This document shows positions 15,497-21,688 of a DNA stretch of 21,688 bases, piece by piece. The notes beneath the pieces are model-generated. The model was not told where the DNA came from. It was given only the letters and a program-made list of their open reading frames with translations, and did not search any database. This DNA comes from G039029935 sp039029935. GTDB lineage: Bacteria > Chloroflexota > Anaerolineae > Caldilineales > Caldilineaceae. The DNA is taken from assembly GCA_039029935.1 (NCBI GenBank), contig JBCCFC010000043.1, positions 1-21,688 on the forward strand. Reading direction: 5' to 3'. The first letter of the stretch is position 1. Every line of letters starts with the position of its first letter. Both the position numbers and the translations under genes were made by a program.

Positions 15497-16375
15497 ATGA
15501 TATTTACAAAAGATGAGATAGGACAGAAAATTTTTGCCACATTGCCGGGTGAAGATGAGACAGATGCGATGGAGTGTCAGTTGTCGATATGCGGGAACCC
15601 GCTCTGTATGTGCAACCGCGTGACAGTCAATCTTTTTGATGTATCTGACGATCATCAGTCTATACCCATTACAAGCATCACGGTCGATGTTGAAAATCAT
15701 GATGTCGAGGTTCGTCCTGATAAGCCAGACGAGCTACCACAGCATAGGGTGTTTGATCTAACCATGAATCGCCTACTTGAGGAAGAAGATTATAAATTCC
15801 TCTATAGAGAATATATGCTCCACAAACAACATGTTACAGAAGAGGCGGACCTTCATGCGCTTGAGGCCAACTTCCCAATGGCCGATATTGAGGAAAATAG
15901 TGCCTTAATGAGCTATTCGGATATCTTGCCCTATACGGATCATTTTTTCATCCATCTTGATGGACAACGGTATCTATTGCATGACCAGTATTGTGTCAAG
16001 AAAAACTGTCTCTGTACGAACGTGATTATCAACTGCATCTATTTTGGTGAGGGCATGGGAAGAGGTACAGAGGTTGCAGCGTACGCCATTGACTATAAAA
16101 AACGCCAGTGGAAACCGCTCGAAGAACCTGATTCTGATGTGGGGGTTGTTGGCAATATCAGAGAACTAAAACGAATCACAGAAACCTCCTACCCCATGTG
16201 GTACAAACAAACCCGAACTCGTCATACCAATCTCAAAACGCTCTATGGCAATTATCTCAAAAGACAAGGTTTTGGGTTGCCACAGAGACCAAGAATGACC
16301 GTGCGAGTTAAACGAAATGATCCATGTCCATGTGGCAGTGGACAAAAATTTAAAAAGTGTTGCATGAGCAAATAG
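15497..16375 (+). CDS. SEC-C zinc-motif protein with duplicated Cys motif, unknown function
   Basis: The 292-residue product ends in a SEC-C zinc motif (RNDPCPCGSGQKFKKCC), the same motif found at the SecA C-terminus and in many uncharacterised proteins. Upstream it carries two copies of a C-x4-C-x-C pattern: ICGNPLCMCNRVTVNLF near residue 34 and YCVKKNCLCTNVIINCIYF near residue 170. This implies an internally duplicated metal-binding domain. The start is supported by TAGGAGAGAGGC before the ATG. It begins 56 nt after the ATPase gene and ends 10 nt before pyrE, so all three may be cotranscribed. An N-terminal fragment of a paralogue lies on the opposite strand at 17611-17805. The molecular role is unknown. 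Confidence 0.82.
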   Translation: MIFTKDEIGQKIFATLPGEDETDAMECQLSICGNPLCMCNRVTVNLFDVSDDHQSIPITSITVDVENHDVEVRPDKPDELPQHRVFDLTMNRLLEEEDYKFLYREYMLHKQHVTEEADLHALEANFPMADIEENSALMSYSDILPYTDHFFIHLDGQRYLLHDQYCVKKNCLCTNVIINCIYFGEGMGRGTEVAAYAIDYKKRQWKPLEEPDSDVGVVGNIRELKRITETSYPMWYKQTRTRHTNLKTLYGNYLKRQGFGLPQRPRMTVRVKRNDPCPCGSGQKFKKCCMSK

Positions 16376-16385
16376 AGCCAAAATT

Positions 16386-17078
16386 ATGAATCTATCAACA
16401 ACTTTTCCACCTAAAGAGGTGATGGCGGAGATGACGGCTAAGATGCTGCTGGAGGTGGAGGCGGTACGCTTTAATGTGCAGGAGCCGTTTAAGTTTACCT
16501 CTGGGTGGGCGAGTCCTGTGTATACGGATTGTCGCAAGCTGATTTCCTATCCGCGCATCCGACACACACTGATGGACTTTGCAACATCAGTGGCACTGCG
16601 TGATATTGGCTTTGAGAATATCGACGCGGTGGCAGGCGGGGAGACAGCGGGCATTCCCTTTGCCGCATGGATTGCCGACCGCATGATGCTGCCCATGCAA
16701 TATGTACGCAAGAAGCCGAAAGGATTTGGCCGCAAAGCACAGATTGAGGGTGACTTTGAGCCGGGCGACCACATTTTGCTCGTCGAGGATATGTCCACCG
16801 ATGGGCAGAGTAAAATTCAATTTTGTGAGGCACTGCGCAAGGCGGGTGCTGTCTGCTCACATACTCTGATCATCTTTTACTATGACATCTTCCCGCAAGC
16901 CAAACAGATATTGCAGGACGCTGATATCCAGTTACACTATTTGGCGACGTGGTGGGATGTGCTGGATGTGTGTAAGCAGAATAATTACTTTGATGTGGAA
17001 ACGTTAACCGAGGTGGAAAGCTTTTTGCATAACCCAATTGAATGGTCGGTTGCGCATGGGGGTGCGGGTGAGCGGTAA
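16386..17078 (+). CDS. pyrE: Orotate phosphoribosyltransferase
   Basis: The enzyme joins orotate to PRPP to give orotidine 5'-monophosphate in pyrimidine synthesis. The 230-residue product shows FKFTSGWASPVYTDCR (36-50, the orotate-binding region), AVAGGETAGIPFAAW (81-95), YVRKKPKGFG (106-115) with the catalytic lysines, and the PRPP loop LLVEDMSTDGQS (131-142). The loop reads STDGQS where VTTGGS-like sequences are usual, an ordinary variation. The start ATG lies 10 nt after the SEC-C gene stop with no clear ribosome-binding site, so coupling to the upstream gene is likely. The C-terminal 25 residues are a family-typical extension. Confidence 0.93.
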   Translation: MNLSTTFPPKEVMAEMTAKMLLEVEAVRFNVQEPFKFTSGWASPVYTDCRKLISYPRIRHTLMDFATSVALRDIGFENIDAVAGGETAGIPFAAWIADRMMLPMQYVRKKPKGFGRKAQIEGDFEPGDHILLVEDMSTDGQSKIQFCEALRKAGAVCSHTLIIFYYDIFPQAKQILQDADIQLHYLATWWDVLDVCKQNNYFDVETLTEVESFLHNPIEWSVAHGGAGER

Positions 17079-17083
17079 GCATT

Positions 17084-17125
17084 GGCTAAAAATAGGGCTA
17101 AAACAGGCTAAAATAGGCTAAAATA
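17084..17125. repeat. Tandem 10-bp repeat GGCTAAAATA with phased A-tracts
   Basis: Four consecutive units begin at 17084, 17096, 17106 and 17116, each GGCTAAAA plus two to four bases; the last three are exactly 10 bp apart. A-tracts recurring once per helical turn are expected to bend DNA. The array starts right after the pyrE stop and overlaps the 3' end of the glutamine synthetase fragment. Confidence 0.8.
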
Positions 17126-17300
17126 CTCTCGATGCTCCCAATCGGTCACTTCGGACATGAACCGATTGAATTCAAATTCTTTGATCGAGAGCATGTAATC
17201 GACAAAAACATCACCCAGCTTTTGACGAAACATCGTACTGTCACGCAGAAATCCCATTGCCTCAAAGAGAGAGCGTGGCAGATGTTGTGCTTTTGGGGCG
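17108..17300 (-). pseudogene. Glutamine synthetase family, C-terminal fragment
   Basis: The minus strand reads APKAQHLPRSLFEAMGF, then LGDVFVDYMLSIKEFEFNRF and ends MSEVTDWEHREYFSLF with a stop at 17108. The pattern LPRSL-x-EA followed by an ending TDWE-x3-YF is that of the glutamine synthetase C-terminus. Only about 62 codons remain. It is fused at about 17297 to a Rieske oxygenase fragment in a different frame. Confidence 0.75.
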
Positions 17301-17545
17301 ATAATGCTCTCGCAGCAAACGCGTAATGGGGATACCCGAATCGGCAGCTTGATCTCGAAATTGTTTTCCATACTGCTCGGTCGGGTCCTCATCTTCAAAG
17401 ACGCGATGTAAAAACGAGGCATGGGCTGGGTCAATCCCCACTTCTAATACCTGAAGCCAGTTGCAGTCTACAAAGCCCTTAAAGGCAAAAACATAGTTGC
17501 TCGGTGCTTCAAAACAGTCCAATGCTGGAAACGCCGGCAGTCGAG
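17295..17545 (-). pseudogene. Rieske aromatic-ring oxygenase, internal fragment
   Basis: The minus strand reads LPAFPALDCFEAPSNYVFAF, then NWLQVLEVGIDPAHASFLHR and ends near DSGIPITRLLREHYRP. NWLQ followed by GIDPAHASFLH is the mononuclear-iron region of VanA/phthalate-type Rieske oxygenases, including the conserved D-x2-H-x4-H iron-ligand pattern. The N-terminal Rieske [2Fe-2S] domain and the rest of the catalytic domain are missing. About 83 codons remain. Confidence 0.8.
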
Positions 17546-17638
17546 ATCGACCACGACCATGTTTTCCGGTGTCAGTTCATCAAACATCTTGCCACTCGGT
17601 TTAATGACGACTAATCCTGTTTGTGCGTCGATGATTGC
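17540..17638 (-). pseudogene. Class II aldolase / L-ribulose-5-phosphate 4-epimerase (AraD) family, internal fragment
   Basis: The minus strand reads AIIDAQTGLVVIKPSG, KMFDELTPENMVVVDLD. The string GLVVIKPSG followed by LTPENMVVVDLD is the conserved substrate-phosphate-binding segment of the AraD/class II aldolase family. Only 33 codons remain, without the zinc-binding histidines. It is in a different frame from both neighbours. Confidence 0.75.
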
Positions 17639-17805
17639 TCATCTTCATGTGACAAAGATACTGGCGAAAAGTCGATAGTGACTCGACTACAATCGCAAAC
17701 AGGATTCCCACAAATTGAGAAATCACACTCATATACGTCCTCTCCATGTACGGTTGGAAATGTCGCATAGACACTGTATTCGTCTTCATCTCTTGTAAAA
17801 ATCAT
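17611..17805 (-). pseudogene. N-terminal fragment of a paralogue of the SEC-C protein
   Basis: The minus strand reads MIFTRDEDEYSVYATFPTVH and then FSICGNPVCDCSRVTIDF. It aligns with the first 55 or so residues of the SEC-C protein at 15497 (MIFTKDE, SICGNPLCMCNRVTVNLF). A good ribosome-binding site (GGGGGAG) lies 6 nt before the ATG at 17805, so the 5' end is intact. The homology stops near 17640, where the AraD fragment begins, and the frame runs to a stop at 17611. At the nucleotide level it is clearly diverged from 15497, so this is not a recent copy. Confidence 0.78.
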
Positions 17806-17842
17806 TTTCACTCCCCCTCTACTTTATATCAATATATATTTT

Positions 17843-18601
17843 CTATTGTGCTTGTTCAGCATAAAGCTTGGGCAAAATACTTGCAAGATTTGACATCTCC
17901 TCTGCACAATGTATCAGCAGATCGCGAGCAAATTGCTCTGGAATTTTGCGTACACGACGCGCAATGGGCGAAATGATCCTGCCCATCAACTGCCCATCCT
18001 TGGCCGTGATATATCTGCCCCCAACCCAAAAGCGTGACCGCATCTCCGCACCGTTGGGTGTTGTACGTACCTGATGAATCAATCTGCTAAAGTATACGGG
18101 TGGGCCGCTGGCTGGACCCGCTTTTGCAAAAATGTAGACAGCATCTGATGAATCGTCATCAAAATTAGGTAGGCCAATTGAAGCAGGTTGATGGAAATGA
18201 ATGGCGATTTGCTCTGCGCGTTTGCCAATATACTCATGAACCATAGAAACTCGACCAATGTAGGACGCTTGCCCGTCGCTACCATCTTGCCAATGGATGC
18301 CGAGGTGATCCTTGGGATGCCACAGCCGATATTTGTCGATATGATCGCCGTGCCAGCCAAACCACCAATGCTACATAGCGGGCGTGACATCAGGCATATC
18401 GGTCAACACATTGACAAAGGCCGAGCCATCTTCATTGAGACAATAGCCCGTTTCAACCGCGACATAGCCAAGGTTCATCAGTTCAGTCGCACGTTCAAAA
18501 GGAGTAAACAGTGCAGGGTCTTGTGCGCCTTGTTCAAGTGCATTTTGTGCTGCCTCAGAAATGGTTGGCAGCGTTTGATTGAGATAGGTCTCGAAGCTCA
18601 T
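17843..18601 (-). pseudogene. DAPG-hydrolase (PhlG)-family gene interrupted by one in-frame amber codon
   Basis: Reading through one TAG gives a continuous protein of 252 codons. Residues 1-76 end NVLTDMPDVTPAM. TAG is codon 77 (18371-18373). The same frame then continues HWWFGWHGDHIDKYRLWHP, HEYIGKRAEQIAIHFHQP, NGAEMRSRFWVGG and a C-terminal HCAEEM. This is the order of blocks of the 2,4-diacetylphloroglucinol hydrolase/phloretin hydrolase family, zinc enzymes that cleave C-C bonds of phloroglucinol-type ketones; the H-x3-E at the end is a likely metal-binding pair. A TGG-to-TAG change (Trp77) would explain the break. Both flanks remain intact, so the lesion is recent, or is a sequencing error or suppressed. 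It is the fourth gene of the ulaE operon. Confidence 0.8.
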
Positions 18602-18615
18602 ATGAATGTCTCTCT

Positions 18616-19575
18616 TTAGCGAGTAATCGTCTTTCCATCAGACACCAACAGCATGTTGACTTCCTCACGGTTGGTGACAACCTGATCCCCGTATTGACTC
18701 AACGCTAACGCCGCGGTCAGCGCGCCTATGCGTAACCCCAGCGCAAAGTCGTTCTGTAACCACCCGTCAATGACACCAGCGACCATACCATCGCCAGCAC
18801 CGATGCGGTCGAGAATGACGACATCACGGGCGGGTTCACGGTAGAATGCCTGTCGATCCCAGCCAATAATGCCATCATCCGCCATTGAGGTGACAATGTA
18901 GTTGGCACTACTCCGCTGACCCAATGCTTCAACAATTTCTTGTGGCGATCCATCAATACCAAAGACAATGCTGGCATCACCGCGACCAAAGAAGAGCAAG
19001 TCAACCTTCTCAATCAGTGGGCCGACAGTTGCTGCCGCCTCTTCCGGTGTCCATAACCGCGAGCGGTAGTTCATGTCAAAACTGACGGCCACACCTGCGG
19101 CACTCGCTTGGTCTACTGCCTCGGTCATGATAGTGAGGATGGAAGGGGAGAGCGGTGCGGTTAAACCAGAAATATGGAGCAGACGGGTATCGAGCAGGTA
19201 ATCCCAGTCGATTTGCCCCGGCTGCATATTGGTGAAGCAGGTGTCGGCGCGATCATAGTAGACCTGCGTGGTGCGTGGCGGCTCGGCATATTCAACATAA
19301 TAGGTTGCCAACCGATGGCTGTTGGACCATGCCACTGCCGAGAGATCAAGACCAGATTGGTGAAATCGATTGTAGACGCGTCGTCCCATCGGCGTATTCG
19401 GAAGGCTACTCACCCAGCCGCAATTCCAGCCCAAGCGCGACAGCAAGCCCGTGACATTTGCCTCGGTTCCAGCCACGTGGACATCCAGTTGATCAGCCTC
19501 TTCCAAGCGTACACCCGCTGGAACAGAATAGCGCAGCTGTCCTTCACCGATGGTCGTGACATCAAAACGTGGCAT
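18616..19575 (-). CDS. PfkB-family carbohydrate kinase (2-keto-3-deoxygluconate kinase-like)
   Basis: This kinase of the ribokinase fold phosphorylates a sugar or keto-sugar-acid with ATP. The 319-residue product has the N-terminal substrate region HVAGTEANVTGLLSRLGW, the lid/contact region SSLPNTPMGRRV and the catalytic motif DRIGAGDGMVAG with the base at Asp262; the family norm is GAGDAF, so G-M here is a mild variation. VSFDMNYRSRLW in the middle (about 165-176) resembles KDG kinases more than fructokinases. The ATG overlaps the stop of the HAD gene (TAATG), giving translational coupling. Neighbours point to a pentose or uronate route; the exact substrate is not established. Confidence 0.9.
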   Translation of the reverse strand: MPRFDVTTIGEGQLRYSVPAGVRLEEADQLDVHVAGTEANVTGLLSRLGWNCGWVSSLPNTPMGRRVYNRFHQSGLDLSAVAWSNSHRLATYYVEYAEPPRTTQVYYDRADTCFTNMQPGQIDWDYLLDTRLLHISGLTAPLSPSILTIMTEAVDQASAAGVAVSFDMNYRSRLWTPEEAAATVGPLIEKVDLLFFGRGDASIVFGIDGSPQEIVEALGQRSSANYIVTSMADDGIIGWDRQAFYREPARDVVILDRIGAGDGMVAGVIDGWLQNDFALGLRIGALTAALALSQYGDQVVTNREEVNMLLVSDGKTITR

Positions 19576-20237
19576 TAGGCATTCTCCAATAGCTCCAGCG
19601 AAAAGTCAGCCAGTGAACCCAGCACAATGTCGGCTTTAGCAAGATACTCATCCACTGGTGGGAAGCGTTCATCTGGCACGGCAATGACCATCATGCCTGC
19701 GGCTTTGCCGGATAGAATACCAAAGCCGGAATCTTCCAGACAGGCACATTTGATGGGGTCGATGCCCATGCGCTCTGCGGTTGCGAGGTAGACATCGGGC
19801 GCAGGTTTTCCCTTGCCAATCTCATCCGCAGACAGAATCACTTGAAAGCATCCCTCAAAGGCTTCGTATCCTGTAACAATGTCGATGAGTTGACGGGGCG
19901 ATCCCGATGCCAGTCCCGTTGGATAGTTGGCGGCAACGGTTTGGACCAATTCCACCGCACCCGGAAAGAACGGAATCCGCTCGTTATACATGGCGACCAT
20001 CTGGTCAATGACCAATTTCTGCATCTCTTCAGGCGGCATGGTTGCGCCAAAGTGATTGATCATATACTCGGTCCATTCGGCAGTGCTGACACCCATCACG
20101 TTATGGTGGTCGGCGGTCGTCCATGACTTGCCATATTGCGCCGCCAAAGCCGCTCGCGCACGGTCCCATACGGGTTCCGAGTCAACCAGCAACCCATCCA
20201 TATCAAAGATTACGCCTTCAATCTGTCGTTTACCCAT
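19575..20237 (-). CDS. HAD-superfamily sugar-phosphate phosphatase / beta-phosphoglucomutase-like
   Basis: The 220-residue product has all four HAD motifs: I, FDMDGLLVDSEP with the nucleophile Asp12 and acid/base Asp14; II, GLASGSPRQ; III, the Lys in GKGKPAPDVYL; IV, CLEDSGFG. The helical cap between motifs I and II is that of subfamily IA (beta-phosphoglucomutase, 2-deoxyglucose-6-phosphatase, sorbitol-6-phosphatase). Either a sugar-phosphate phosphatase or a mutase is possible; the former is more common in this setting. Its start overlaps the ulaE 3' end by 8 nt and its stop overlaps the kinase start by 1 nt, so the three genes are tightly coupled. Confidence 0.9.
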   Translation of the reverse strand: MGKRQIEGVIFDMDGLLVDSEPVWDRARAALAAQYGKSWTTADHHNVMGVSTAEWTEYMINHFGATMPPEEMQKLVIDQMVAMYNERIPFFPGAVELVQTVAANYPTGLASGSPRQLIDIVTGYEAFEGCFQVILSADEIGKGKPAPDVYLATAERMGIDPIKCACLEDSGFGILSGKAAGMMVIAVPDERFPPVDEYLAKADIVLGSLADFSLELLENA

Positions 20238-21078
20238 TATCTATCAAGCCCCCTTCAGCCATTTTTGACATCACCCACGTCCGTGCATTGCGCACGATGT
20301 CCAACGAATCAGGTGAATCGTCATTCCACATTTCCAACAATATAGGCCCATTAAAGCCGATCTCGGCCAATGTCGCAAATGCATCGACAAAAGGCGTTAC
20401 ACCTTCCCCAAAAGGCACACGGCGCGGCTCGCCGGGCAGCGTGTCCTTAACATGAACACCGACATAATGTCCCTTGCCCAAGAGTAGCTCGGCACAGACA
20501 TCCAGTTCATGTTCGGCTAAATTGCCAATATCCGGGTAGAGTTGGAAGTAGGGCGAATTGAAGGCGGTCACAAACTCCATCGCCTTGCTTACTGATATGA
20601 CATCGTTGCCATCCATATTTTCCAACGCCAACATCACCCCTGCTTTGCTAGCATACTCCAGCCCACGCGCCAGCCCCGCTTTGTACCGTGCATAGCTGCC
20701 ATCGACATGCGGTTCGTAATAGACGTAGTAGCCCGCCAGTTGAATCACACGGACCCCAATATCTACCGCAAAGTCAACAGCCTTGCGCATGATGACGTCG
20801 GCCTCGGCCACAATAGCCGGGTCCGCACTGCCATAGGGAAACTTGCGATGTGCGCTCAGACACAGCGTTGTCAATGGAATGCCCGATTGGACGATTGCAT
20901 CACGCAGATTAGCCCGTTCCTGCTGGTTCCAGTCAAGACGGGTGCGCCGCTCTTCGCTCTCATCAATTGAGATTTCAACAAAGTCAAAGCCGACTGATTT
21001 GGCAACGTCAAGCCGTTCGTGCCAGTCCACCTTGAATGGGAGGGCTTTTTCGTATATGCCGATTGGTAATGATTTCAT
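20230..21078 (-). CDS. ulaE: L-ribulose-5-phosphate 3-epimerase (UlaE/SgbU-like)
   Basis: The enzyme interconverts L-xylulose 5-phosphate and L-ribulose 5-phosphate, as in ascorbate/gulonate utilisation. The 282-residue product follows the UlaE family closely: PIGIYEKALP at the N-terminus, GFDFVEISIDESEERRTRLD, CLSAHRKFPYGS, RVIQLAGYYVYYE, and the metal-binding positions Glu153 (ALENMD), Asp183 (YPDIGN), His209 (GVHVKDT) and Glu249 (LLEMW) of the xylose-isomerase-like TIM barrel. It is the first gene of the minus-strand operon. AGGTG lies 10 nt before the ATG, a weak ribosome-binding site. A palindrome (21188-21231) lies 110 nt upstream and may hold its operator. Confidence 0.92.
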   Translation of the reverse strand: MKSLPIGIYEKALPFKVDWHERLDVAKSVGFDFVEISIDESEERRTRLDWNQQERANLRDAIVQSGIPLTTLCLSAHRKFPYGSADPAIVAEADVIMRKAVDFAVDIGVRVIQLAGYYVYYEPHVDGSYARYKAGLARGLEYASKAGVMLALENMDGNDVISVSKAMEFVTAFNSPYFQLYPDIGNLAEHELDVCAELLLGKGHYVGVHVKDTLPGEPRRVPFGEGVTPFVDAFATLAEIGFNGPILLEMWNDDSPDSLDIVRNARTWVMSKMAEGGLIDNG

Positions 21079-21187
21079 GTGTAGTACACACCTATGAATA
21101 AAAAGTTTATTTCAAAGAATCCTCAACGAGTTGACCCCAAGATTTTCCTTGGGCATATTACTATAAGACAGTATCGTTTGTAGACCT

Positions 21188-21253
21188 TTGTAGAACAAAC
21201 AATGACAAAAAAATCATTGTTTGTTCTACAAGAATGTAGCGCTTTGTTCGACA
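21188..21253. promoter_or_regulatory. Perfect 18-bp palindrome plus extra half-site, probable operator
   Basis: TTGTAGAACAAACAATGA (21188-21205) and its exact reverse complement (21214-21231) enclose an 8-nt loop, CAAAAAAA. The 11-mer TTTGTTCTACA within it (21220-21230, inverted at 21189-21199) recurs as TTTGTTCGACA at 21243-21253. The element lies between the divergent ulaE and small membrane protein genes. On the minus strand a weak promoter-like pair, TTGTTC-17 nt-GATACT, overlaps the palindrome's edge. No T-run follows, so a terminator is unlikely. Confidence 0.65.
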
Positions 21254-21329
21254 GACAACAACGACAAATGGGCGCATAATGGGCTATATTGTATTGATTC
21301 GTTCATTCAAATAACCACAGGAGCTTATT

Positions 21330-21668
21330 ATGTCTAATGTGTCGACCAACAAAACAGAAACTCGTGTGAAAGAGAATAAGCAAACTCGGATGGACTTCTG
21401 GCTTATTCTTCTTGTCGTCTATTCGCTTCTCTTTGCATCGACGGGCTACCTTGCCTATTTCAATATAGAACTCCTCCCAGATAAGGCGGAAATCCAAGAG
21501 TATATAGATGAGGAAAATGAAGATTTTCAAGCGTTCTTCCTTGAGGCTCTACAGGCAGAGGATGCGGAAAGAGCTAAAAGACAGGCGTTGTCGGTACAAT
21601 CTTTTAATGTAGTCCTTGGTGCTATTCTCGGCTTTCTGTCAGCGTCGGCTGCATCGTTGGTAAAATGA
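21330..21668 (+). CDS. Small two-helix membrane protein, unknown function
   Basis: This is a 112-residue product I do not recognise. A polar N-terminus (about 1-21, rich in Thr, Lys and Glu) is followed by a hydrophobic helix at about 22-44. Then comes an acidic, probably helical stretch (EYIDEENEDFQAFFLEALQA, about 57-76). A second, shorter hydrophobic segment spans about 92-110 (VVLGAILGFLSASAASLV). CAGGAG lies 6 nt before the ATG, a good ribosome-binding site. It is divergent from the ulaE operon and shares the palindromic region. The gene is complete, ending 20 nt before the window end. Confidence 0.75.
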   Translation: MSNVSTNKTETRVKENKQTRMDFWLILLVVYSLLFASTGYLAYFNIELLPDKAEIQEYIDEENEDFQAFFLEALQAEDAERAKRQALSVQSFNVVLGAILGFLSASAASLVK

Positions 21669-21688
21669 AGAGTAATCTTCAAAGGTAA

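Noticed and set aside
15056..15700. A 214-codon open frame on the minus strand
   Set aside because: It runs across the 3' end of the BMP-type ATPase gene and the start of the SEC-C gene, both well supported on the plus strand.
17084..17125. CRISPR-like array
   Set aside because: The units are 10 bp and contiguous with no spacers.
18371..18373. Pyrrolysine or other recoding at the amber codon of the DAPG-hydrolase-family gene
   Set aside because: Nothing in the window suggests amber recoding, and one G-to-A change in a Trp codon is a simpler explanation. It is kept only as a remote alternative.

Overview
The window looks like chromosomal DNA of a Chloroflexota bacterium (Anaerolineae/Caldilineae/Ardenticatenia type). 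This is an inference from gene style: Ala/Pro- and acid-rich lipoprotein linkers, an LplB/LplC-type sugar importer without its own ATPase, and Uma2 and Rpn-like PD-(D/E)XK proteins among ordinary metabolic genes. No rRNA or ribosomal protein gene is present to confirm it.

Layout. Bases 1-945 hold the 3' part of tRNA-Ala(GGC) with a terminator, then rph (RNase PH). Bases 960-4805 hold a minus-strand carbohydrate importer (two permeases, then a lipoprotein binding protein) ending at a long hairpin shared with rph. Bases 4891-6372 are an accessory island: a frameshifted Rpn-like nuclease gene lies between two 64-nt imperfect direct repeats that carry the 3' end of an unidentified gene. Bases 6373-8912 hold grpB-like, a small membrane protein, msrB and an AEC-family carrier. 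Bases 9183-15440 hold a BMP-type (nucleoside-like) ABC importer: two permeases, lipoprotein and double ATPase, interrupted by a Uma2-family gene with its own promoter. Bases 15497-17078 hold a SEC-C zinc-motif protein and pyrE. Bases 17108-17811 are a mosaic of four gene fragments, all on the minus strand: glutamine synthetase 3' end, Rieske oxygenase, class II aldolase/AraD, and the N-terminus of a SEC-C-protein paralogue. Bases 17843-21078 hold a minus-strand operon: ulaE (L-ribulose-5-P 3-epimerase), HAD phosphatase, PfkB sugar kinase, and a DAPG-hydrolase-family gene broken by one in-frame amber codon. Its upstream region has a perfect 18-bp palindrome and an extra half-site. A small two-helix membrane protein closes the window.

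How the parts fit. Two importers feed carbohydrate and probably nucleoside uptake. The ulaE-HAD-kinase operon would process phosphorylated pentoses or keto-sugars, and the AraD remnant just downstream suggests that a 4-epimerase/aldolase step was once encoded there. A family of interspersed hairpins (consensus TCAGTAGGTCGGTATTCGGT) occurs three times at gene ends. One copy has been absorbed into the msrB reading frame, and one sits between the binding-protein and ATPase genes of the BMP importer. I see no CRISPR array, phage module or recognisable defence system. The most unusual signals are the hairpin family, the direct-repeat-flanked Rpn gene and the four-gene fragment mosaic.
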